Positions 6,030 through 11,840 of a stretch of DNA of 13,289 bases are shown here, piece by piece. The notes beneath the pieces were generated by a model that was not told the origin of the DNA, made no database searches, and saw only the letters and a program-made list of their open reading frames with translations. Location of the stretch: contig CANQLS010000018.1 in NCBI GenBank assembly GCA_947624765.1, positions 1 to 13,289 on the forward strand. Direction: 5' to 3'. How positions within the stretch are numbered: position 1 is the stretch's first letter; the number at the start of each line of letters is the position of its first letter. The stretch comes from an uncultured Clostridia bacterium. GTDB taxonomy: Bacteria; Bacillota; Clostridia; TANB77; UBA1234. The translations under genes were made by a program, and so were the position numbers.

Positions 6030-8276
6030 ATGAATATTAAAGAAGATGAGTACTTGCGTGAGAAAGAAAAACTAAAGAAGACAAGACAGTATATGGAACA
6101 AGAAATTAAAGAAAGCGAAGAAAGACTAGAGCGTGGATTTGAAGATTATGATTTTGATGATTATGCTGACGATTACATGAAGGCAGCCCTAAAGGATAGG
6201 TTTACATCAAGAATTAGAACATTAAAATTGATGAAACCTAAACCATATTTTGCAAGAGTTGATTTTGTAGAAGATGGTTCCGAAAAAAGGGATGCTTTTT
6301 ATTTAGGCAAGACATTTGTAACAGACCATGAAACGTTAGAACAAATTGTAGTAGATTGGCGTGCACCAATTGCTGATTTATATTATGAGGGTAGACTTGG
6401 TGAGGCTGAATATGATTGCCCGGCAGGTATTATTAAAGGAGATATTAAATTAAAAAGACAGTATTTTTTTGAAGAGGATGGAGAACTTCAAGATGTAATG
6501 GATATTGATATTACAACTAACGATGAAATGCTACAACCATTTTTGTCAGCTAACTCCGATACAAGATTAAAAAATATTATAGCTACTATACAATCAGAAC
6601 AAAATAAAATTATTCGTGCAGATATGTGGAAACCATTAATTGTACAAGGAGTAGCAGGTAGTGGAAAGACTACTATTGCACTTCATCGTATTGCTTATCT
6701 TATATATAATTATGAAAAACGTTTTTATCCAGAAGAGTTTTTAATTATTGCCCCTAATAAATTTTTCTTAAATTATATTTCCAATGTACTTCCGGATTTG
6801 GGTGTTGATAGAGTAGGGCAAATGACATATGAAGAAATTGCTTTCGAAGTGATTGGAAAAGAGTTTGAAATTGATGATCCAAATAAAAAATTAGCTTTTA
6901 TTATAAAAAATCAGAAAAGTGAAAAAGAAGAAAAAATAGCAGAGATGATAGAGAGTACTTCAAAATTGAAATCTTCTATTCGTTTCAAAAATATGATAGA
7001 TGAATATATTTTTGAGATTGAAAAGCGATTTATACCAGACAAAGACTTTATTGTTAATGACCATATTTTTATGGATAAAAATAAATTGCATTATCTTTTT
7101 ACTGTGGAATATGGTGATTTACCACTTTGTAGGAGAGTAGAAGAAATTAGTAAACATTTATATAATTCTATTTCTATGCAAAGTGGAAAATTACTTAAAG
7201 AATATGATGAAGAGTGCGAGTATCAAATTGCAAAAGCAAAATTTAAGTTTCCAAATATAGAAGAACAACAATTAGAAATTAGAAGAATTTATAATGAAAG
7301 AGATGAAAAGATTAAGGCTATAACAAAAGATGCAAAGAAAAAGACTCAACAATTTTTTAAGGAAAACAAAGTTTTAGAACCATTAGATTATTATAAAGAT
7401 TTTTTGTATAACTACTTAGAAATTATTGCTAAAAATAGATTAACAGATGAAGAAATTCATTATATTCAAAATGCTTTTCACCAAGTGCAGAAAAATAAAA
7501 AAATAGAGATGGAAGATATAGCTCCACTTATGTATTTAAAATGCATGATACATGGTGTAAAAACAAAGTTTGAATTGAAACACATTGTTATCGATGAAGC
7601 ACAAGATTTTAGTGAGTTTCAATTTTATGTCTTTAAAAAAATAGTAAAAAGTAATTCACTTACAATATTAGGAGATTTATCACAAGGAATTTATTATTAT
7701 CGTGGAACACAAAATTGGCAAAAGACAATGGGTGTTGTATTTGGTGAAGATACAGATTTAGAATATTTAACATTGAAGAAGACATATCGTACTACTGAAG
7801 AAATTATGAATATGGCTAACAAAGTAATTAGTCATCTTATTGAAAAATTAAATTGTAGTTTAGGTGAACCTGTTATGAAAAATGGAGCTCCAGTAACAAT
7901 TCAAAATTTTGAAAGTCAAGATGAAATGATACAACATATAATTAGTAGACTAACTGAACTAGAAAGTAAAGGATTAAGAAATATTGCTATCATTGGAAAA
8001 ACAGTAGAAGATTGTGAGCAGTTAAGAAAATTAATTCCTCGTGATGATATTCATATTATTAGTGATAAAGATAGTGAATATAGCGGTGGAGTTAGTATTG
8101 TACCATCATATTTATCTAAAGGTTTAGAATTTGATGCGGTGTTAATAACTGATGCTGATATATATCACTATAGTAAATCAGAAGTAGATACTAAACTTTT
8201 ATATGTATGCATGACTAGAGCCATGAATACATTAGATATTTATCATATTGATGAATTAACAGATTTATTGCAATAA
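6030..8276 (+). CDS. helD: HelD-type RNA polymerase-recycling ATPase (UvrD-like)
   Basis: HelD proteins are superfamily 1 ATPases that push an N-terminal coiled-coil arm into the secondary channel of RNA polymerase and release stalled enzyme from nucleic acid. Some family members protect against rifamycins. This protein has 748 residues, near the usual 770. Visible in order: a charged coiled-coil N-terminus (about 1-60), DWRAPIADLYYE at about 111, Walker A GVAGSGKT at 207-214, a lysine- and glutamate-rich insertion at about 280-480, Walker B VIDEAQDFSEF with DEAQD at 522-526, the GDLSQGIYYYRG and LKKTYRTTEEI motifs, SYLSKGLEFDAVLITDA (motif V) and LLYVCMTRAMN (motif VI). Of two adjacent ATGs (6027, 6030) the second is 7 nt from GGAGG and is preferred. 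The RNA-polymerase role is inferred from family architecture; a plain DNA helicase is less likely. Confidence 0.9.
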   Translation: MNIKEDEYLREKEKLKKTRQYMEQEIKESEERLERGFEDYDFDDYADDYMKAALKDRFTSRIRTLKLMKPKPYFARVDFVEDGSEKRDAFYLGKTFVTDHETLEQIVVDWRAPIADLYYEGRLGEAEYDCPAGIIKGDIKLKRQYFFEEDGELQDVMDIDITTNDEMLQPFLSANSDTRLKNIIATIQSEQNKIIRADMWKPLIVQGVAGSGKTTIALHRIAYLIYNYEKRFYPEEFLIIAPNKFFLNYISNVLPDLGVDRVGQMTYEEIAFEVIGKEFEIDDPNKKLAFIIKNQKSEKEEKIAEMIESTSKLKSSIRFKNMIDEYIFEIEKRFIPDKDFIVNDHIFMDKNKLHYLFTVEYGDLPLCRRVEEISKHLYNSISMQSGKLLKEYDEECEYQIAKAKFKFPNIEEQQLEIRRIYNERDEKIKAITKDAKKKTQQFFKENKVLEPLDYYKDFLYNYLEIIAKNRLTDEEIHYIQNAFHQVQKNKKIEMEDIAPLMYLKCMIHGVKTKFELKHIVIDEAQDFSEFQFYVFKKIVKSNSLTILGDLSQGIYYYRGTQNWQKTMGVVFGEDTDLEYLTLKKTYRTTEEIMNMANKVISHLIEKLNCSLGEPVMKNGAPVTIQNFESQDEMIQHIISRLTELESKGLRNIAIIGKTVEDCEQLRKLIPRDDIHIISDKDSEYSGGVSIVPSYLSKGLEFDAVLITDADIYHYSKSEVDTKLLYVCMTRAMNTLDIYHIDELTDLLQ

Positions 8277-8277
8277 T

Positions 8278-9276
8278 TTAACTAAAATAAATAATACGAT
8301 TATTAGGGAAATGCTTTTCTAGCATTTCCTTAATTTTTTCTTCAGCAATTTTTCTAACATCTTGTTTATATGCATATTTTCCTTTGCCACGCCCTGCCAT
8401 GAGTTCTGGATTGTAAAGAGAAATTGCATTTGGAAAAGCTTCACTATTAATAGCACGATGAATATAACTATATGTCATTAAAATTACTTCAAAGAAAAGT
8501 TTTTCTTTAGCTTTTGCAGATAAATTTTCTTTTAAAGTTATGATTAAATTTTCATATAATTGTTCCCAGTTATTCAGCAAAATAACAGGGGCAATTAAAA
8601 TTCCAATAGGATAATTAGCATCTACTAATTGATTAATAGCGTGAATGCGATTTTCTAAAGGCGAAGTACCAAATTCTACTTTTTTGATGATTTCACTAGG
8701 ATTTACACTAATACGGATAATAGTTCTACCTTTATGGTCGAGTGATAGAAGCGGTTCAACCATATCAAATTTTGTAGGAAAAGTTAAATACCCTTTTTCA
8801 TTTTTAGCAAAATTTTCAATAGTCCAAGGCAAATTATTAGTAATAGTATTTTCTAAGATTAAATCACTATTACTGCCAATTTCAAATGTTAACTCTTTTT
8901 CTGATTTATTAGAAGTTTTAATTATTTTATCTAGCATTTCTTCACGATTAACAAAAAGTCTTAAATAGGCACATTTATTATAATTACAAACTAAATAGCA
9001 ATAAAGACACATAGCTGTACAGCCAGAAGAAGTGTAAGGCACCAAGTAATCAGACACTTTGTGATTTTCTACAAATTGGTGTGTTTTGCGAATGCCAATA
9101 ATTAAAGATTGCTTCATTTTAGGAAACTCAACATTTGATTTTTTCTGCATCTCTGGAATGCGGTTATGGTTTTCAATCACTTTTTTAGGAATATCTATAT
9201 ATTTTTTTAATAATTCTTTTCCTAAAGGAAAATTTTCAATTTCTTTTTCATACAAAATTTCACTCGGTATAAACAT
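8278..9276 (-). CDS. splB: spore photoproduct lyase (radical SAM DNA repair enzyme)
   Basis: Repairs spore photoproduct (5-thyminyl-5,6-dihydrothymine) in germinating spores by radical SAM chemistry, without light. It has 332 residues (Bacillus 342). The start MFIPSEILYEKEIENFPLGK and IIGIRKTHQFVENHKVSDY match the family N-terminus. The radical SAM cluster is Cys86-x3-Cys90-x2-Cys93 (SSGCTAMCLYCY), followed by a conserved Tyr94. FPTKFDMVEPLL, GRTIIRISVNP, SPLENRIHA and YPIGILIAPVI further support SplB. The ATG at 9276 has AAAGGAG (plus-strand 9282-9288) 5 nt upstream. One oddity: in FEIGSNSDL, Ser135 stands where I recall the hydrogen-donor Cys141 of Bacillus, while extra cysteines occur at 97 and 102. 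No splA gene precedes it. It converges on helD with a 1-nt gap. Confidence 0.92.
   Translation of the reverse strand: MFIPSEILYEKEIENFPLGKELLKKYIDIPKKVIENHNRIPEMQKKSNVEFPKMKQSLIIGIRKTHQFVENHKVSDYLVPYTSSGCTAMCLYCYLVCNYNKCAYLRLFVNREEMLDKIIKTSNKSEKELTFEIGSNSDLILENTITNNLPWTIENFAKNEKGYLTFPTKFDMVEPLLSLDHKGRTIIRISVNPSEIIKKVEFGTSPLENRIHAINQLVDANYPIGILIAPVILLNNWEQLYENLIITLKENLSAKAKEKLFFEVILMTYSYIHRAINSEAFPNAISLYNPELMAGRGKGKYAYKQDVRKIAEEKIKEMLEKHFPNNRIIYFS
8305..8339 (+). terminator. helD terminator lying inside the 3' end of splB
   Basis: AGGGAAATGCT (8305-8315) pairs with AGCATTTCCTT (8321-8331) around TTTCT, 11 bp with one G-U, then AA and six T (8334-8339). It starts 29 nt past the helD stop. Because splB ends only 1 base from helD, the hairpin is also splB codon sequence read from the other strand. 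Confidence 0.7.
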
Positions 9277-9292
9277 AAAAACTCCTTTTTAA

Positions 9293-9322
9293 TAGTATTT
9301 CCAATTAATAGAATACTATTCA
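9293..9322 (-). promoter_or_regulatory. sigma-G-like (forespore) promoter of splB
   Basis: On the minus strand, TGAATA (plus-strand 9317-9322), a 17-bp spacer and AATACTA (9293-9299) nearly match the sigma-G consensus TGAATA / CATACTA. The Bacillus spl operon is known to be sigma-G dependent. The start would fall near 9286, so the leader would be only about 10-12 nt and begin at the ribosome binding site. The elements also lie within an inverted repeat, AATAGTATT (9291-9299) and AATACTATT (9312-9320). Confidence 0.5.
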
Positions 9323-9331
9323 TGAAATTTT

Positions 9332-9358
9332 GCACATTGGGGACGTCCTCAAAAGTGC
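9332..9358. repeat. REP-like palindrome with GGACGTCC core
   Basis: TTGGGGACGTCCTCAA (9337-9352) is self-complementary apart from one G-T pair, and GCAC (9332-9335) and GTGC (9355-9358) extend it. It is far richer in G and C than its surroundings. It resembles, from memory, short palindromic intergenic elements in Firmicutes that sometimes accompany REP-associated transposases. Only one copy occurs here, so repeat status is inferred. Confidence 0.45.
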
Positions 9359-9410
9359 GAATTGTCAACATAATATTTAATATGATAATTCACGATTTTT
9401 TGTAAAAGCC

Positions 9411-9439
9411 TTGCTATTTTTTTTGGCTATTGATAGAAT
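9411..9439 (+). promoter_or_regulatory. possible promoter of the ThyX-like gene
   Basis: TTGCTA (9411-9416), a 17-bp spacer and TAGAAT (9434-9439). The -10 matches 5 of 6 bases and the -35 matches 4. The leader would be about 65 nt. I see nothing else in the rest of the 9360-9510 gap. Confidence 0.5.
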
Positions 9440-9510
9440 TGTAGCGAGTATAAAAGAACGAAAATTATTTATAATATTGAAAAAGATAAAGTCACTAGGA
9501 GGGAAATGGT

Positions 9511-10713
9511 ATGGAGATTAAGGTGTTGGGTTCTACTAAGTTAGGCTATCAGTTATCTAAAGATGAGGCACTAGAACTTACAGGGAAAGAAGCTAATATA
9601 TGTTATACTACACATACAATTGATGATATTTTTTCAGAAGATAAGGAAAAATCAATTGCTAGGGCAGGTGGTGTATTATCATCTGGACATCATAGTGTAG
9701 CTGAACATGTAAAACTTAATTTAGGCATTTCTATGCATCCTAAAATTTTGGCAATGCTTCTCAATAATGAAGGAGTATATTCAACTTCGGAAAAATCTGC
9801 ACGTTATACAAAGATGAAACCATTACCTCAAGAACAAGAAATGTATAATAAGTGGCTTGATATTTTTTCTAATCTTATTGAACAAGAATATGGAAATAAA
9901 TTTCGTATTTATCAAGAAAAGATATGCAAAAATAATCCCAAAAAAGAACCTGAAAAAGAAGCAATTAAGCAAATCACAAAACTTGCACAAGAGAATGCAC
10001 GTTATATGATTAGTGTTTTTACACCAACAATTATGGGGTATACAGTAGATCTTAGACAACTTAATTATCTGATGACATGGTTTAAAAAATATATTTCAGA
10101 GGAAGAAAGTACTCCATTTTCGGATAAGCTAAAACCATATCTACAAGATTTTATTTCTCAATTGGAACCATATACTATAAAAGAATTAGAGGATAAGAAG
10201 AATAGAAAACTTTCGTTATTTGATGATAGAGAAAATAGGCATGAGTTTTTTGATGAAGCTTATTCTGTTAATTATATAGTTTCATTTGCTGAACTTGCTC
10301 AAGCACAAAGACATAGGACAATTCGTTATAAAATGAAATTTTTGCCAGAACCTCAATTTTATACACCTGTTTTAATTCAAGATAATGAAACGTTGAAAAA
10401 TGAATGGCAAAACGATATTCAATCTTTAGCAGAATTCTTTCCACAAGGCATGATGGTTGCAATTAATGAAAGAGGTACATATGAAGACTTTTTGCAAAAA
10501 TGTTCTGAAAGGCTTTGTGGGTGTGCACAATTAGAAATTTCTTTGCAAACAAAAAATACTTTAGAACGATATGTGGAAGAAACAAAAAAATGCAATGAGG
10601 AAGTTTATAAGAAATTACTTCCATATTTAAATAAAGCTAGATGCCAATGTGGCTGGAAATGTGATAGGCCGTGTGTTTGGGGGGCTGGAGGAGCATTCGA
10701 TAGAAAGGTATGA
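9511..10713 (+). CDS. tandem-domain, divergent ThyX-family (FAD-dependent thymidylate synthase-like) protein
   Basis: ThyX makes dTMP from dUMP with FAD and methylene-folate, normally as a tetramer of about 220-residue chains; this protein has 400. The N half reads as one ThyX domain: GHHSVAEHVKL (59-69), STSEKSARYTK (91-101) in the place of SxNExSxRY, and ENARYMIS...TVDLRQLNYLMTWF (161-191). However, NNE (85-87) replaces the RHR of the RHR-x7-S motif. The C half reads as a second domain: SVNYIVSFAELAQAQRHRT keeps RHR at 267-269 but loses the SxNExSxRY part, and INERGTYEDFL followed by CGCAQLEIS (336-344) match the usual NaRsLmnFL and AQwEI. The tail has CQCGWKCDRPC with Cys378, 380, 384 and 388. 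The ATG follows AGGAGGG by 7 nt. The family is clear. Whether it still makes dTMP is not. Confidence 0.8.
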   Translation: MEIKVLGSTKLGYQLSKDEALELTGKEANICYTTHTIDDIFSEDKEKSIARAGGVLSSGHHSVAEHVKLNLGISMHPKILAMLLNNEGVYSTSEKSARYTKMKPLPQEQEMYNKWLDIFSNLIEQEYGNKFRIYQEKICKNNPKKEPEKEAIKQITKLAQENARYMISVFTPTIMGYTVDLRQLNYLMTWFKKYISEEESTPFSDKLKPYLQDFISQLEPYTIKELEDKKNRKLSLFDDRENRHEFFDEAYSVNYIVSFAELAQAQRHRTIRYKMKFLPEPQFYTPVLIQDNETLKNEWQNDIQSLAEFFPQGMMVAINERGTYEDFLQKCSERLCGCAQLEISLQTKNTLERYVEETKKCNEEVYKKLLPYLNKARCQCGWKCDRPCVWGAGGAFDRKV

Positions 10714-10715
10714 CA

Positions 10716-10838
10716 GGTTGAAAAATAATTGGACAATTTCGTTGTTGAACTTCACATCGGGCATCCTCAACGTACCATCTGTACGCCTCCGGTGCCCTCG
10801 TTTGTTCGCCTAGAAATTGCCTCAATTCTTTTTCAACC
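10716..10838. repeat. 123-bp structured palindromic repeat element
   Basis: An exact 10-bp outer stem, GGTTGAAAAA (10716-10725) with TTTTTCAACC (10829-10838), continues inward: AATTG (10727-10731) with CAATT (10823-10827), then CAATTTC (10734-10740) with GAAATTG (10813-10819). An inner arm follows: GGGCATC (10759-10765) with GGTGCCC (10791-10797), capped by CGTAC (10771-10775) and GTACG (10781-10785) around CATCT. The centre is much richer in G and C than the flanks. No ORF with a ribosome binding site lies in it. It recalls, from memory, an abundant intergenic repeat family of clostridia. It could be a non-autonomous mobile element or a structured RNA. Confidence 0.6.
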
Positions 10839-10851
10839 CAAAAAGTATCAG

Positions 10852-10878
10852 AAATAATTGGACAGTTCGTTGTTGGAC
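10852..10878. repeat. second copy of the left arm of the palindromic element
   Basis: AAATAATTGGACAGTTCGTT and the following GTTGGAC repeat bases 10723-10750 of the element (AAATAATTGGACAATTTCGT, then TGTTGAAC) in direct orientation, with one deleted base and two substitutions. It suggests a partial duplication or a second, truncated insertion 14 bp past the first. Confidence 0.6.
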
Positions 10879-10917
10879 AAAAAAATAGTGAATAATTACT
10901 ATATTTACTATTTTTTT
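10879..10917. terminator. bidirectional terminator between the ThyX-like gene and nth
   Basis: AATAGTGAAT (10884-10893) pairs with ATTTACTATT (10903-10912) with one G-U pair. An A run precedes it (10879-10885) and a T run follows (to 10917), so it can terminate transcripts from both sides. The right side overlaps the last codons of nth. The left arm plus neighbour, AATAGTGAATAATTA, recurs exactly in inverse orientation at 12005-12019. Confidence 0.7.
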
Positions 10918-11534
10918 GCCTTTTCTTTGCAATACATTTTTACTGTACAAATATCACATTTAGGATTTTTAGCAGTACAAATTGCACGACCGTGATAAAC
11001 AAATAAGTGATTCATAAGAGGCCAATATTTTCTTGGTATTTTTTTTAGTAAGTCTTGTTCTACTTTCGAAGGATCTTCTTCTTTTGATAATCCAAAACGA
11101 TGTGATAATCTTAATGCATGTGTATCTACTGCAATTCCTTCACAAATATGAAATGCTTCTAACAAGACAACATTAGCAGTTTTTCTACCTACACCAGAAA
11201 GAGTTGTTAATTCTTCCATAGTAGAAGGAACTTCGCCATGATAGTTTTTTAAAATCTGTTTTGAACATTCTTGAATATGCTTTGATTTATTTTTATAAAA
11301 ACTAATTGAAGAAATTAGTTTTTCAATTTCTCCTAATTTCATTTCTGCAAATTGCTGAGGAGTATTAGCTACTTTAAATAAATCTTTTGTAACAATATTT
11401 ACTCTAGCATCTGTACATTGTGCAGATAAGATAACTGCAACTAATAATTCAAATGGTGTTGTAAAATCTAATGAACCTTTTTCGCCGTCATAACATTTAG
11501 ATAATTCTTCAATTAATGCTTCAACATTTTTCAT
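10908..11534 (-). CDS. nth: endonuclease III (DNA glycosylase/AP lyase)
   Basis: Bifunctional base-excision enzyme that removes oxidised pyrimidines and cleaves at the abasic site. From the ATG at 11534 it has 208 residues, near the 211 of E. coli. TTPFELLVAVILSAQCTDARVN (25-46) is the family N-terminal signature. The helix-hairpin-helix LSGVGRKTANVVL (112-124) holds catalytic Lys118, and VDTHALRLSHR holds catalytic Asp137. The C-terminus has the [4Fe-4S] ligands Cys186-x6-Cys193-x2-Cys196-x5-Cys202, all intact. Starts at 11546 (ATG) and 11570 (GTG) are possible; AGGAAGGA abuts the 11546 ATG, while the 11534 start gives the usual MKnvEaLieeL opening. It is divergent from a small membrane-protein gene and probably regulated together with it. 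Confidence 0.95.
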   Translation of the reverse strand: MKNVEALIEELSKCYDGEKGSLDFTTPFELLVAVILSAQCTDARVNIVTKDLFKVANTPQQFAEMKLGEIEKLISSISFYKNKSKHIQECSKQILKNYHGEVPSTMEELTTLSGVGRKTANVVLLEAFHICEGIAVDTHALRLSHRFGLSKEEDPSKVEQDLLKKIPRKYWPLMNHLFVYHGRAICTAKNPKCDICTVKMYCKEKAKK

Positions 11535-11554
11535 ATATGATATCATTCCTTCCT

Positions 11555-11574
11555 GAAAGTGTTTGCACACTTTC
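11555..11574. promoter_or_regulatory. 20-bp palindrome, possible operator for the divergent nth and small-protein promoters
   Basis: GAAAGTGTTTGCACACTTTC consists of perfect 8-bp arms around TTGC. It covers the -35 box of the plus-strand promoter (11563-11568) and the predicted start of nth transcription (about 11569). A bound repressor could therefore block both; alternatively it forms a hairpin at the 5' end of the nth mRNA. Confidence 0.5.
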
Positions 11575-11592
11575 TATTATAACTCATATAAT
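11563..11592 (+). promoter_or_regulatory. promoter of the 48-aa membrane protein gene
   Basis: TTGCAC (11563-11568), an 18-bp spacer and TATAAT (11587-11592). The predicted start is near 11599, about 22 nt before the ATG. Confidence 0.6.
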
Positions 11593-11604
11593 ATATTAAA
11601 TCAA
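11576..11604 (-). promoter_or_regulatory. promoter of nth
   Basis: On the minus strand, TTGATT (plus-strand 11599-11604), a 17-bp spacer and TATAAT (11576-11581). It overlaps the plus-strand promoter face to face, so the two cannot be occupied together. Confidence 0.65.
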
Positions 11605-11620
11605 TGGATAGGAGGTTGCT

Positions 11621-11767
11621 ATGAATTTATTGAAAAAAACATTTGGTGTATGTATGATAGGGTTGGGTGTTGGAATATTATTAGTATTATTACTTCCTAT
11701 ATCAGGATGGATTTTCGGAATTGGAGTAGTATTATTGCTACTTGGTTTGTGTTGGCTTTGCAAGTGA
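11621..11767 (+). CDS. small membrane protein, 48 aa, unknown function
   Basis: I cannot name this gene. It starts at ATG 11621 after a perfect AGGAGG (11610-11615) with 5-nt spacing and stops at TGA 11765. After a short basic start (MNLLKKTFG) come two hydrophobic segments: CMIGLGVGILLVLLLP at about 11-26 and, after a SGW turn, IFGIGVVLLLLGLCWLC at about 31-47, ending in Lys. This predicts a two-helix membrane hairpin, with three Cys in or near the membrane. It is divergent from nth and lies 73 nt upstream of the spoVM-like gene. The setting suggests a sporulation or envelope role, which is inference only. A longer 79-codon ORF in another frame over the same DNA has no ribosome binding site and is a shadow. 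Confidence 0.75.
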   Translation: MNLLKKTFGVCMIGLGVGILLVLLLPISGWIFGIGVVLLLLGLCWLCK

Positions 11768-11778
11768 AAATAATGAGA

Positions 11779-11803
11779 AGAAATTACCTCAATTCTTTTT
11801 GAC
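11779..11803. repeat. truncated copy of the right arm of the 10716-10838 element
   Basis: AGAAATTACCTCAATTCTTT (from 11779) matches bases 10812-10833 of the palindromic element at 21 of 22 positions through TTTTT. It is a solitary arm without the rest of the element, just upstream of the spoVM-like gene. Confidence 0.6.
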
Positions 11804-11840
11804 TTGATTTTTGTATATTTGGGAAGGAAGGAGAGAAAAA

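Noticed and set aside
8645..9292. Two plus-strand ORFs antisense to splB
   Set aside because: Shadows of a clearly conserved radical SAM gene, without ribosome binding sites.
9511..10713. Frameshift or gene-fusion artefact in the ThyX-like gene
   Set aside because: The frame is continuous for 400 codons, both halves read as complete domains, and no second start with a ribosome binding site marks the boundary.
10637..10825. 62-codon minus-strand ORF
   Set aside because: It is largely a translation of the palindromic repeat and lies antisense to the end of the ThyX-like gene; no ribosome binding site.
11563..11802. 79-codon plus-strand ORF
   Set aside because: It overlaps the 48-residue membrane protein in another frame, has no ribosome binding site at its start, and encodes an improbable Trp/Ile/Cys-rich sequence.
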